The notes: generated by a model from the letters alone, not told the origin. Shown: positions 18,249-26,517, counted from the first letter of the stretch. The stretch: DNA of 64,000 nt from Treponema socranskii subsp. buccale (GCF_024181585.1 NZ_CP054258.1:2294001-2358000), one strand, 5' to 3'. Program-made: numbers and translations.

Positions 18249-19667
18249 ATGAGCGATAATCAGACTTTTTTCGGCGCGCTCGAAACGGCGATTGCGGAAA
18301 AAACGGAAAACTTAAATGCAAAAGTGCTGCCCGGCGTGCTTTCGAATTTTCAACTGCTCCATACCTGCGTCAAAAACATGTATGCCATGCTCGTTCAGAG
18401 AGCGCTTATTAAGCCCGATCCGTACAAGCTTGAAAAAAAAATCACGGAAATCGTACTGCCGGACGAATCGGCGTATATGGAAAACGAACGTTCCATCGTC
18501 ATGGGTACACGCTTTTCCGACTATGAAAGTATGCTCGAATTCGTGTGCACGTATTATAAATTTTCAACCGACCGGCTCGATTTGACGCAGACAAAACGCC
18601 TGCTCGATTTGGCGACCTGCATCGACTGGAGAGCGTTTTCTATCAACAGTTCGAAGGTAAACACGAGGGGACTCGCGACGCTCGTAAACGAAGCGCACAT
18701 TCATGCACCGCAGATGGTCTTGAGTCTCATAAGCGATTCGCTCAACAAAAGCAGTACGGCCGTTTCGGCGATTTATTCGGGCTTGACCGATTTGGTAAAT
18801 TTCGAACGTGAATCCTATAAGTTTGAAGTGCGCAAAAAAGTAATCGAAAATCCGGCGTTCGATAAAACGACGCTCACTTCGTTCAGCGCGGAACTCGCGG
18901 AAATCAAACGCCTCTTTCCGAAACTGCTTCCCCAAAAGCAATACTACAGCGAATTGATTCAGGAAATCGTCAAAGAAGATTATGCGCCCGAAAAAGAACA
19001 ATTCCGGCAGCAAGCGCTCGCACGTCTGCGCATCGCGGAAAGAAAAGTGCGGGAAGTAAAGCGAAAAGTGGACACGAGAGCCATGCTGCTCGATATCGTG
19101 CTTTCGCTTTCGGCGCTTGCGCCGCAATACGAGCAGGTCGTCTCAAAGGTCGAATCGAATCACGCCGTCCTGAGTTCCGAGCACAACGGCTTTTTCGATA
19201 AATTAAAACGCGCGCTCAGGCAAGCGTTCAATCTCAAAGCCGCTCCCGAAGAATACGAACTGGTCATCGTAAATCAAAAAAACGAAGCGCGCACGACGAA
19301 AAAAATCGAATACCATACGTTTTTCGCGCTCCTCGTGCGGAAACAGCAGTTTTTGCAATCCTTCGCCGATACGCAGGGCGACGAGTTCCGAAAAATTGCG
19401 GCGGCGCAGGAAGAGACGGTGCTCGGTTTTATCAACCGGCAGCTCGCCGACAACAGGGAAATTCTTTTGGAGCTCAATGCGCTCGACGAATATTTCAAAT
19501 CACAGGCGTCCGCAGCAAATAAAGACAAAATCAAAGGGATGAAGATGGAACTCGTTACGATGAAAAATACGCTCGTCAAGGCGAATCAAAAGCGCGCCGA
19601 ATACGTGTCCGTCGCCGAAGAAAAAATGCAGCTGGAAAAATTGGGGATCGATGAAGATGCGCGTTGA
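18249..19667 (+). CDS. conserved cytoplasmic helical protein, function unknown
   Basis: 472 residues, no signal peptide or membrane segment. Rich in charged helices, with likely coiled-coil stretches at about 245-285 (RQQALARLRIAERKVREVKR) and at the C-terminus, 435-470. I do not recognise a family. It is the kind of large uncharacterised protein found in spirochaete genomes. A -10 hexamer exactly 6 nt upstream and the lack of a Shine-Dalgarno suggest its own leaderless promoter, although it lies 51 nt behind a lipoprotein gene. Its 3' end overlaps the next gene by 17 nt. Confidence 0.7.
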   Translation: MSDNQTFFGALETAIAEKTENLNAKVLPGVLSNFQLLHTCVKNMYAMLVQRALIKPDPYKLEKKITEIVLPDESAYMENERSIVMGTRFSDYESMLEFVCTYYKFSTDRLDLTQTKRLLDLATCIDWRAFSINSSKVNTRGLATLVNEAHIHAPQMVLSLISDSLNKSSTAVSAIYSGLTDLVNFERESYKFEVRKKVIENPAFDKTTLTSFSAELAEIKRLFPKLLPQKQYYSELIQEIVKEDYAPEKEQFRQQALARLRIAERKVREVKRKVDTRAMLLDIVLSLSALAPQYEQVVSKVESNHAVLSSEHNGFFDKLKRALRQAFNLKAAPEEYELVIVNQKNEARTTKKIEYHTFFALLVRKQQFLQSFADTQGDEFRKIAAAQEETVLGFINRQLADNREILLELNALDEYFKSQASAANKDKIKGMKMELVTMKNTLVKANQKRAEYVSVAEEKMQLEKLGIDEDAR

Positions 19668-21345
19668 GTTCAATAATCCGAATATCGAGTTTCGAAAGTA
19701 TTATCGAAATAAAATCTATTTTATAAAAAAATGCCTCACCGCGCTTTTTGCAGCGGCGCTCTGTACGGCCTCTCTCTTCCCGCAAACGCACGACGATGCC
19801 CTCCCCGATACGGACATTCCCGGAATCGACGGTTCCGACGACTTTTTCGAAACGGAGACGATCGATCCCGCACTGCAGCACAATTTTACGATCATCGTTC
19901 CGGTGCACGAATACGATTTGAACCCGCACACGGCCTCCTACAGTTCCGAATCGCAAATCCTCTCATCGCTCTACGAAGGGCTTTTTTCCTACGACCCCGC
20001 AACGCTCGAACCGAAAAACGCACTCGCCGTCCGATACCGCATTTCGCGCAATAAAAAGCGCTGGACTTTTACGCTCCGTAAAAACGCGAAGTTCGGCGAC
20101 GGCTCGCCGATCACGGCCCGGGACGTGTGCGACGCATGGCTCGATTTGCTTGCGGAACCGCGCGCGCCCTATTCGTCCATGCTCGACATCATAGAAGGAG
20201 CGGCCGCATATCGAAACGGCAAGGGAAAGCGGAGCGCGGTCGGCATACGCGCACTTTCCGACACGACGCTCGTCGTCGAGCTCGTCTCTCCTGCAGGATA
20301 TCTGCCGCGCGTACTGTGCCACAGTGCGTTCTCCGTATATAAAAAAGATACAGGCATTTCAAGCGGCGCATTTTCCATGCAGCGGAACTCGAACGGAGAG
20401 ATGATTTTAATAAAAAATAATAATTATTGGGACGCCGAACACACGCACATCGAGCGGATCGCAATCGTGCAAAGCGACGACGCCGATGAAAACGCATTTT
20501 TATTCAACACGGGAAGCGCCGACTGGATAGCGGGAAACGTCACCGTTCAAAAACTGCTCGACAAAGACTGCGCGCAGATCAACGCGGAATTCGCAACGGA
20601 ATATTTATTTTTCAAAAGTCGGAAAAAAAGCGTATGGAACAATCCCGATCTGAGAGCCGCCCTCCTCGAAGCCGTACCGTGGGATGAACTCCGTTCGCAA
20701 GCGTTCGTCAAAGCGCCGACCCTCGTCTATCCGATAAACGGTTACCCGCAGGTCGAAGGCTTTACCTATACCGACCCCGACGAAGCTGCATCCCTTATGT
20801 CCGACGCGAAAAAAAAGGCGGGCATTCCGCAAAACAGGAGACTCCCGCTCGTGATCGGAATTCCGGATACCGATTATATGAAAAAGCAGGCGGCGATTTT
20901 GGCAGACGCATGGAAGGCGCTCGGTGTCGACGTGTCGATACAAACTTCACCGATAAAGAACTACCTCGAAAGCATTCCGTCGTGGAACGCAGATCTTTTT
21001 TCGTATACGTGGATCGGCGATTTTGCCGACCCGCTCGCATTCCTCGAACTCTTCCGATCGGCATCGACGCTCAACGTCGCGCAGTGGAAAAACGCCGAAT
21101 ACGATAAACTGCTCGGAGAAGCCGCGCTCTACACGGGCGAAGAACGGACAAAGCTGCTCGCACGGGCGGAACAGCTTTTGCTCGATTCGGGCGAAGTGAT
21201 CCCCGTTTCGCATCCGGTGAGCCTCAACGTCATCGATTTGGAAACGACGGGCGGCTGGTCGTCGAATGCGTTCGACATTCACCCGTTCAAATATCTGTAT
21301 AAAAAGCGAAAGACAAGCCCGCTCCCGAACATCGTTTCGCGGTAA
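19651..21345 (+). CDS. oligopeptide-type ABC transporter substrate-binding protein (SBP_bac_5 family)
   Basis: 564 residues. An unusually long basic N-region of about 26 residues precedes the signal core CLTALFAAALCTASLFPQ. No lipobox is seen, so it is probably periplasmic or anchored by an uncleaved signal. Family 5 binding-protein features: ILSSLYEGLFSYDP, KKRWTFTLRKNAKFGDGSPI, and later VDVSIQTSPIKNYLE. It would bind peptides or similar ligands for an importer. No permease or ATPase genes are adjacent. The ATG follows GGGG and overlaps the preceding gene by 17 nt. Confidence 0.87.
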   Translation: MKMRVEFNNPNIEFRKYYRNKIYFIKKCLTALFAAALCTASLFPQTHDDALPDTDIPGIDGSDDFFETETIDPALQHNFTIIVPVHEYDLNPHTASYSSESQILSSLYEGLFSYDPATLEPKNALAVRYRISRNKKRWTFTLRKNAKFGDGSPITARDVCDAWLDLLAEPRAPYSSMLDIIEGAAAYRNGKGKRSAVGIRALSDTTLVVELVSPAGYLPRVLCHSAFSVYKKDTGISSGAFSMQRNSNGEMILIKNNNYWDAEHTHIERIAIVQSDDADENAFLFNTGSADWIAGNVTVQKLLDKDCAQINAEFATEYLFFKSRKKSVWNNPDLRAALLEAVPWDELRSQAFVKAPTLVYPINGYPQVEGFTYTDPDEAASLMSDAKKKAGIPQNRRLPLVIGIPDTDYMKKQAAILADAWKALGVDVSIQTSPIKNYLESIPSWNADLFSYTWIGDFADPLAFLELFRSASTLNVAQWKNAEYDKLLGEAALYTGEERTKLLARAEQLLLDSGEVIPVSHPVSLNVIDLETTGGWSSNAFDIHPFKYLYKKRKTSPLPNIVSR

Positions 21346-21407
21346 AAATCCGCTCGCTCCGTTTCGCACATCGAATTTTAAAATATTATTTATACGGACG
21401 AAACGGT

Positions 21408-21590
21408 CGGAAGAATCCCGCCTTTCGCGGCTTGCTCACGCGCGGCCGCCTCACTCGCTGCTCTCGCTTCGGCGGCTGCCTTCGGCACCGCTCCACGCGG
21501 GCGTAGGCTTTTTCCCTGAGGCTCGCACATCCTGTGCGCTTTCCGCTTCGCGCGGCAGCTCCGGTTCAAAACCTGACGTATCGGCGATAC
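21408..21590. repeat. GC-rich dispersed repeat (family G), tRNA-Asn-proximal copy
   Basis: Core ATCCCGCC ... GCCTTCGGCACCGCTC ... CGGGCGTAGGC, shared with copies at about 26627-26760, 37318-37412 and, inverted, 50715-50850. Its right end has GGTTCAAAACCTG, which matches the T-arm of the neighbouring tRNA. No gene is supported between 21346 and 21640. Confidence 0.65.
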
Positions 21591-21604
21591 ACCGTTGTTT
21601 GTTA

Positions 21605-21640
21605 AATAAAAAAAACAGCTGTCGGGTTACGACAGCTGTT
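21605..21640 (-). terminator. intrinsic terminator of tRNA-Asn
   Basis: 10-bp perfect stem AACAGCTGTC and GACAGCTGTT with a 7-nt loop, followed on the minus strand by a T-run. It abuts the 3' end of the tRNA. Confidence 0.93.
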
Positions 21641-21713
21641 CGCCCCCTGCAGGTTTTGAACCTGCGACACATGGATTAACAGTCCATTGCTCTACCAGCT
21701 GAGCTAAGGGAGC
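21641..21713 (-). tRNA. tRNA-Asn (anticodon GTT)
   Basis: 73 nt. The acceptor stem GCTCCCT pairs with AGGGGGC (one T-G pair). D-arm GCTC...GAGC, anticodon stem ATGGA with loop CTGTTAA, T-arm GCAGG-TTCAAAA-CCTGC. Discriminator G, no encoded CCA. Complete cloverleaf. An AT-rich island starts shortly beyond its 5' end. Confidence 0.97.
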
Positions 21714-21865
21714 ACGTTTTTCAAACGTAAAAACAATAGTAGTGAAAGCGTAAAAAAAAGTCAATATGCCGCATTGCCTCACGTTAAATCTAACCGAAGG
21801 GAAAGCTGTTCATAACGTAAAAATCTAACCCAAAATTAGAAAAACCATCATCAAGAAATGAAGAA

Positions 21866-22128
21866 TTAACCACCCTCATTACAAAGTTATATGAAGACCA
21901 CGCACTTGGGAAAATTCCTGTAAAACACTTTGATAGATTATTCAATATCTATTGATACGGAGCAACAAGACTTAGAAAAACAAATACAGTATTTTGAAGA
22001 AAAAATAGAAAGTTATCAGCAGAAAAAAAGTTGACATCGATAAATTTCTAAAAATGATAGAAAAATATACCGATATTAAAAAACTTACAGTACCAATGAT
22101 AAATGAATATATAGAAAAAGTAGTAGGT
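21866..22128 (+). pseudogene. decayed large serine recombinase (C-terminal fragment)
   Basis: Readable in three successive frames. First SRNEELTTLITKLYEDHALG and KIPVKHFDRLFNIY, then after a stop or frameshift IDTEQQDLEKQIQYFEEKIE, then after another VDIDKFLKMIEKYTDIKKLT and VPMINEYIEKVV. This is the coiled-coil and DUF4368-like tail of TnpX-type large serine recombinases of Firmicutes transposons and ICEs. There is no catalytic domain. A dispersed repeat interrupts the very end. It is a relic marking the island as once mobile. Confidence 0.75.
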
Positions 22129-22240
22129 CCAATTTCGAGTTTTCTAAAACTCGCAGGACTGTCGAAAAAACAAGTAACTTTTAAGACAGTCCCTTTTCCA
22201 TCCGTTTCGTTCACCAACTGAATGGTGAGTTTCGACCTAG
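22129..22240. repeat. composite repeat: R1-family fragment carrying a MITE tail
   Basis: CAATTTCGAGTTTTCTAAAA, then CTCG, and later the CCGTTTCG...AATG.TGAGTTT blocks match 15752-15815. Between them sits ACTGTCGAAAAAACAAGTAA through GACAGTCCCTTTT, which resembles the right end of the element at 13841-13988. This looks like one repeat inserted in another. Confidence 0.6.
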
Positions 22241-22246
22241 TAGTCT

Positions 22247-22357
22247 ATGAAGCAACAGGAGGAAGAAAAGAACTTCGCAACGCTCCTTGATATGATAGAC
22301 GCTTCAGAAGTAAGAGAAGATGATGAAACCTATAGGAAAAGTGATATAATGGGATGA
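22247..22357 (+). pseudogene. short fragment resembling the C-terminal region of a VirD4-like conjugal coupling protein
   Basis: A 36-codon frame containing NFATLLDMIDASEVREDDET. The acidic ASEVREDDE pattern resembles the tail of CD1115-type VirD4-like proteins of Firmicutes ICEs. It is too short to function. The assignment is from memory of the motif and is tentative. Confidence 0.35.
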
Positions 22358-22426
22358 ATAAGAAACTGACAAATTAGAATTTGTAACTGAAATTTTTTGT
22401 GTTTTGTGAAGGGAGAATATTGATTT

Positions 22427-22801
22427 ATGATTTCAATATTAGGTGCAGTATTATTTGGAGCTATAGCAACTATGACAGTTCTTGTTGCTTGCGGCTTGCC
22501 TTTGGGCGAATTTACAATGGGCGGGCAACATAAAATCTTACCTAAGAAGTTGAGAGTTGCGGCAGTCATTTCGGTGGCTATCCAAATTTTTGCAATGATA
22601 ATTATTTTGCAAGCCGGAGGTTTTATCTCCTTGTGGTTTTCTTTTAAGGTTACTAAATATATTTGTTTCTTCTTTGCCGCTTATCTATCTTTGAATACTA
22701 TTATGAACATGATTTCAAAAAGTAGGAAAGAAAAATATGTTATGACTCCGCTTTCACTTATTGCCGGAATATGTTTTTGGATAACGGTATTTCAGATATA
22801 G
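22427..22801 (+). CDS. small four-helix membrane protein in the island, function unknown
   Basis: 124 residues with about four hydrophobic helices (SILGAVLFGAIATMTVLVAC, then VISVAIQIFAMIIILQAGGF, a Cys/Phe-rich helix, and a last one ending CFWITVFQI). The start ATG is preceded by AAGGGAG. Codon use is AT-rich, unlike the flanking chromosome. The last 101 codons are repeated almost identically about 1.7 kb downstream without the first helix, so this is the intact copy. Unrecognised family, probably acquired from a Firmicute together with the neighbouring genes. Confidence 0.6.
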   Translation: MISILGAVLFGAIATMTVLVACGLPLGEFTMGGQHKILPKKLRVAAVISVAIQIFAMIIILQAGGFISLWFSFKVTKYICFFFAAYLSLNTIMNMISKSRKEKYVMTPLSLIAGICFWITVFQI

Positions 22802-22916
22802 ATATGTAAAACGAGGATAATCTACAGTGCGTCAAATTGGAAAAATATGAGAAAAGTGGTATAGTAGGATGGACGAGAAATTGACAAATTTGAATTTGAA
22901 GAGGAGAAACTTTCCC

Positions 22917-23852
22917 ATGAAGAAAGAAATCAAAACAATAGAGAAAGATGGATATAACGGCGTATACTGGCCGAATCCGAACGGCAGTAAATATTGCATG
23001 ATTGCCATGCTTGGTGATGATACAAAAGACATGATGGCAAAGGGTGGCGTCAAATGGCTTCAAAAGAAAGGTCTGAACGTCCTCACAATGTCACCGGCCC
23101 CAAAAGATTACGGTCACCATAACTATCCACTCGAACGTTTTGAGAAGGCACTTGCATTTCTGAAGACGATGGGCAATGAAAAAATCGGTATTATGGGTGC
23201 CTCGACAACTGGTATGCTTGCGCTTGTCGCAGCGTCATACTTTTCGGAAATAACGCTTACGATAGCCATTTCTCCTTCTGATTTTGTGATGGAAGGTTTT
23301 TATCAGGATGGGAAAGACGGGGCTCACGAACGTCCGGGAGACGGAGAGTCATCTGTTTCGTATCACGGTAAGCCGCTTCCTTATCTGCCCTATGCGTATC
23401 GCCATCCGGAATACTGGCAGAAAATATCTGAGGAATCCAAACGGCGCGGCGCGATGGTTGCCAGTCGCGATTTGTTCGATGAATCGGAGAAAAGGCATCC
23501 CGTGCAGGAAGCCGAGAAAATAAAGGTGGAGAATATAAAGGGCCGCATTCTGCTGATTGGTGCGGAGGATGATGTACTTTGGGATACCTGCAAATACATT
23601 CGTAGAATGGAAAACAGGCTGAAAGAAAGGGACGCGGATAACAGTGTAGTTCTCATGACCTATGAACATGGAACGCATTTTATATTTCCGCAGACCATGT
23701 TAACAGGCATTCTTCCCGTGGGTTCCGGGCTGTTTATCAGCATGGCTTTTAAGGAGGCAAAGCAGTATCCGAAAGAGTGTAAGCAGACGAGGATTGATGT
23801 TGATGAGCGCTTATCGGAGGAACTAAAGCAGTGGATAAATTCAGCTTCATAA
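22917..23852 (+). CDS. alpha/beta hydrolase related to BAAT/acyl-CoA thioester hydrolases
   Basis: 311 residues from the chosen ATG. Alpha/beta-hydrolase order: strand and loop to IGIMGASTTGMLAL (nucleophile Ser in GAST, though the residue two after Ser is Thr, not Gly), ISPSDFVMEGF, GKPLPYLPYAYRHPEYWQ, an acid region ILLIGAEDDVLWDT, and a late EHGTHFIFP with the likely catalytic His. This resembles bile-acid-CoA:amino-acid N-acyltransferase/thioesterase-like proteins of gut Firmicutes. Substrate unknown. The start is the ATG behind GAGGAG at about 10 nt. An upstream in-frame ATG at 22869 lacks a good site. Confidence 0.7.
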   Translation: MKKEIKTIEKDGYNGVYWPNPNGSKYCMIAMLGDDTKDMMAKGGVKWLQKKGLNVLTMSPAPKDYGHHNYPLERFEKALAFLKTMGNEKIGIMGASTTGMLALVAASYFSEITLTIAISPSDFVMEGFYQDGKDGAHERPGDGESSVSYHGKPLPYLPYAYRHPEYWQKISEESKRRGAMVASRDLFDESEKRHPVQEAEKIKVENIKGRILLIGAEDDVLWDTCKYIRRMENRLKERDADNSVVLMTYEHGTHFIFPQTMLTGILPVGSGLFISMAFKEAKQYPKECKQTRIDVDERLSEELKQWINSAS

Positions 23853-23949
23853 ATCCCGGTTTGTCGAAGTAAAAAATCAAATAGGATATTACCAAGAGGA
23901 AGCAAAAGCAAATTGCCGATACTTCCTTTTTTGTTGTCAAAAATTCAAA

Positions 23950-24205
23950 AAATGGAAAGGAGGCATGATAAAAACTAAACGAACAAGCGGTAATGTGATG
24001 GACTGAAGTGATTCAGCGGAACCCGGGCATAAGTTCGCCATTTTGTGTAAGGGCATGACCCTTGTAAAGGAGTTGTTACGATTAGAAAATACGAGTGAAA
24101 AGTGATACCCTAGTTTGACGGGACTGGGGAGCCGGTGGAAGGCAGTGTTTTTCTTCGAACAAAAAGTTCGGTAAGGAGTTTGTGTCAAAGCCGGCCACCG
24201 TATAA
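23950..24205 (+). other. non-coding, strongly structured stretch, possibly a group II intron fragment or other structured RNA
   Basis: No reading frame of note. Contains several short hairpins (GGGCATGACCC, CTTCGAAC...GTTCGGTAAG, and GCCGGTGG pairing with CCACCG) and a GGGGAGCCGG motif reminiscent of the domain IV/V boundary of bacterial group II introns. It lies between the hydrolase gene and the truncated membrane-gene copy. The intron idea is weak, because no reverse transcriptase or complete domain V is seen. Confidence 0.3.
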
Positions 24206-24209
24206 CAAA

Positions 24210-24522
24210 ATGCGGCTTGCCTTTGGGCGAATTTACAATGGGCGGACAACATAAAATCTTACCTAAGAAATTGAGAGTTGCGGCAGTCATTTCGGTGGCT
24301 ATCCAAATTTTTGCAATGATAATTATTTTGCAAGCCGGAGGTTTTATCTCCTTGTGGTTTTCTTTTAAGGTTACTAAATATATTTGTTTCTTCTTTGCCG
24401 CTTATCTATCTTTGAATACTATTATGAACATGATTTCAAAAAGTAGGAAAGAAAAATATGTTATGACTCCGCTTTCACTTATTGCCGGAATATGTTTTTG
24501 GATAACGGTATTTCAGATATAG
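24210..24522 (+). pseudogene. truncated duplicate of the island membrane protein gene
   Basis: Encodes CGLPLGEFTMGGQHKILPKK to the normal C-terminus, nearly base-identical to 22489-22801 with only a few differences. It lacks the first 20 or so codons and any start with a ribosome site. Similarity, more decayed, continues about 37 nt past the stop. It marks one end of a 1.4-kb segment flanked by direct repeats. Confidence 0.85.
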
Positions 24523-24581
24523 TGTGTAAGATGAAGACAATCTACGGTGCGTTAAATTAAAATTTGAAGGAGGTAATCATA

Positions 24582-24896
24582 GTGAATGAATTTAACGAAT
24601 ATGTTCGTGAGGTTTTTTCCGCAGCAGGTGATATTGTCATAAAATCCATGATGGGCGGATATCTTGTATACCTCAATGGCAAGCTGATAGGTGACATTGG
24701 CGATAATGAACTGTTTTTGAAGAGAACGCCGACATCGGACAGGCTGCTTGCGGATTCCGAATTGCGTTATCCGTATGAAGGCTCAAAGACACTGATGCAT
24801 GTATTTGATAGATTTGAAGATACGGCGCTTGTTCTGGAACTTCTGGATGGTATGTATACGGAGCTTCCGGAAAAGAAACCCGCAAAAGCCAGATGA
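24582..24896 (+). CDS. TfoX/Sxy N-terminal-domain protein
   Basis: 104 residues from the GTG that lies 8 nt after AAGGAGG. The TfoX N-terminal fold is indicated by FNEYVREVFSAAGDIVIKSM, then MGGYLVYLNGKLIGDIGDNE and LFLK. In gamma-proteobacteria Sxy regulates competence, but the stand-alone N-terminal domain is widespread in Firmicutes and its function is unknown. AT-rich like the rest of the island. It has no partner here that would suggest competence. Confidence 0.72.
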   Translation: MNEFNEYVREVFSAAGDIVIKSMMGGYLVYLNGKLIGDIGDNELFLKRTPTSDRLLADSELRYPYEGSKTLMHVFDRFEDTALVLELLDGMYTELPEKKPAKAR

Positions 24897-24960
24897 GAAA
24901 GATACATTTCAGTTTATCCAATTGAATATAGCAATTTGCGAAACAGTAAGGAGTTTAAAT

Positions 24961-24990
24961 ATGAACGGCACGGCGCACATAGACTCCGGC
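24961..24990 (+). pseudogene. truncated gene start at the right end of the island
   Basis: AAGGAG, 7 nt, then ATG opens a frame MNGTAHIDSG that soon runs antisense through the regulator gene. A good initiation site followed by only about ten plausible codons suggests that the island was broken here. The AT-rich composition ends at the same point. Confidence 0.45.
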
Positions 24991-25013
24991 GGACACGCTT
25001 TTTTCTTTTTGCA

Positions 25014-25445
25014 TCACGTATCGATTTTTCTTCCCTCGCGGATCATTTCCGCCATCGCCAAAAAATCGTCGGCTTTTAAAAGAGCGAGGCCCTTGTCTTC
25101 ATCGCCCAAAACCACCAGGGCGTCGCCCGCTTTTATGCCGAACACTTTGCGCGCTTTTGCAGGAATCACGATCTGCCCCTTATCGCCGACGGTAACGGTT
25201 CCGAAAAGATGCTTTCCTTTCGGCGGAACGGCAAGCCCGAAATTCGATTTCGCTTCATGGTTTGCAAGATCGTCGAGCGATACGTCCAGCGCTTCGGCAA
25301 GCAGTTTGCTTTTTTCCAAATCGGGAAGCGTATCGCCTGCTTCCCATTTTGCGAGCGCTTGGCGCGTTACGCCGACCTTTTCGGCGAGGGCTTCCTGCGT
25401 AAAGTTCCGCAGTTTACGCAGCTGAACGATATTATCTTTAAGCAT
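25014..25445 (-). CDS. XRE helix-turn-helix regulator with C-terminal AbrB-type domain
   Basis: 143 residues. Residues 1-62 form an XRE/Cro HTH (IVQLRKLRNFTQEALAEKVG, then VTRQALAKWEAGDTLPDLEK). Residues about 80-125 form a SpoVT/AbrB swapped-hairpin domain (GTVTVGDKGQIVIPAKARKV, then FGIKAGDALVVLGDEDKGLA). Two DNA-binding modules in one chain are typical of a Firmicutes/spirochaete transition-state-like regulator family. Its ATG overlaps the end of the upstream acyltransferase gene by 8 nt, so the two are coupled. It may regulate its own operon. Targets are not visible. Confidence 0.88.
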   Translation of the reverse strand: MLKDNIVQLRKLRNFTQEALAEKVGVTRQALAKWEAGDTLPDLEKSKLLAEALDVSLDDLANHEAKSNFGLAVPPKGKHLFGTVTVGDKGQIVIPAKARKVFGIKAGDALVVLGDEDKGLALLKADDFLAMAEMIREGRKIDT

Positions 25446-26517
25446 ATTTCCTCTTTTTTATGCCGAGCAGGCACCACCTGACAAAGGGAATACGCACCGT
25501 CGCTTCGTACAGTACAAAGGCGCCGAAAAAAGAAGCAAAAGTCGCAATCGCGTATGTCGACACTGCGGGAATCTTTGCGTACCGCGCAAGGAGCCACGCC
25601 GCAAGCGTCAACGGAAAATAATGAAACACATATAAGCCGAAGCTCCGTTTTGTCATAAAGCGCGTAAAGGCGGACTCGCGGTCATAACGGCGCTTCATCA
25701 GAGCTAAAAGCGCAAGCGAAGCAAGCCACGCGTAAGCGACCGCCGAAACGGAATTGACGGTCGGCATAACGGCATACTTATCACCGAAATGCAGATACAG
25801 ATACAGCGCTCCCGACAACAGCGCCGCAATACCGAGTGCGATGTCGATTTTACCGAGCCGATCGATAAGATTTTCATGCGAAAATACAAAATAGCCCATG
25901 AAAAAGGCAAAAGCGTAAATGCCGAAGCGGTACACCGTAACGACAGGCGTGTTTAAAATAAGCCCCGAAAAATAAAGAGGAACACCCAAAAGAAGGAGCA
26001 CGAAAACATTCGCTTTACCGCACAATTCGTACAGGCCGCCTTTTTCGAATTTTCTTAGAAGCGCAAGCAGCATCGAAAAAAGCCACAGCATTTGTATAAA
26101 CCACAAAACGCCCGTTCCCGATGCGACCATGATCGCAAATACGGCGACGCGCGGCATCGTATCGGGAATTCCGTCAAATCCGCCGGCAAGGCTCATATTC
26201 AGCAGGCCCTGAATCCAGCCGAAAAGGAGCAAGCCTATCGTCGACGGCACAAGCAGCTTCCTCGTCCTCGTGCGCACAAAATCGCAGATCGAATGCGTTT
26301 CAAGGTAGCAGCGCGAACTTATTCCGGCAACGATAAAAAGCAAAATCATAAACCACGGATACAAAATATACAGCAAAGCGTCCTGCACCTGCGTTGCGGA
26401 AAATGCGCCGATAAGGGTATACGGCGGCATAACCGCGTTGTAAATAAAAATCACGTGATACAGAACGACCAAAGCGACCGTCAGCCATCGGATATTGTCC
26501 AAATAATGCCTTCTCAT
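25438..26517 (-). CDS. acyltransferase-3 family membrane protein
   Basis: 359 residues with about ten membrane helices. Opens MRRHYLDNIRWLTVALVVLY followed by HVIFIYN. The RW and YH pair in the first helix region is characteristic of acyltransferase-3 enzymes, where the His is thought to be catalytic. These proteins move acyl groups (acetyl, succinyl) onto exported glycans or lipids. The substrate here is unknown. The start ATG follows AAGGTG by 9 nt. Operon with the downstream XRE-AbrB regulator. Composition is like the bulk chromosome, so it lies outside the island. Confidence 0.82.
   Translation of the reverse strand: MRRHYLDNIRWLTVALVVLYHVIFIYNAVMPPYTLIGAFSATQVQDALLYILYPWFMILLFIVAGISSRCYLETHSICDFVRTRTRKLLVPSTIGLLLFGWIQGLLNMSLAGGFDGIPDTMPRVAVFAIMVASGTGVLWFIQMLWLFSMLLALLRKFEKGGLYELCGKANVFVLLLLGVPLYFSGLILNTPVVTVYRFGIYAFAFFMGYFVFSHENLIDRLGKIDIALGIAALLSGALYLYLHFGDKYAVMPTVNSVSAVAYAWLASLALLALMKRRYDRESAFTRFMTKRSFGLYVFHYFPLTLAAWLLARYAKIPAVSTYAIATFASFFGAFVLYEATVRIPFVRWCLLGIKKRKYA

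Noticed and set aside
21780..24600. Integron gene-cassette array with attC sites (treponemes can carry integrons)
   Set aside because: GTTAAAT-like strings occur, but no paired RYYYAAC/GTTRRRY sites of attC form and no integrase. Direct repeats and recombinase relics explain the region better.
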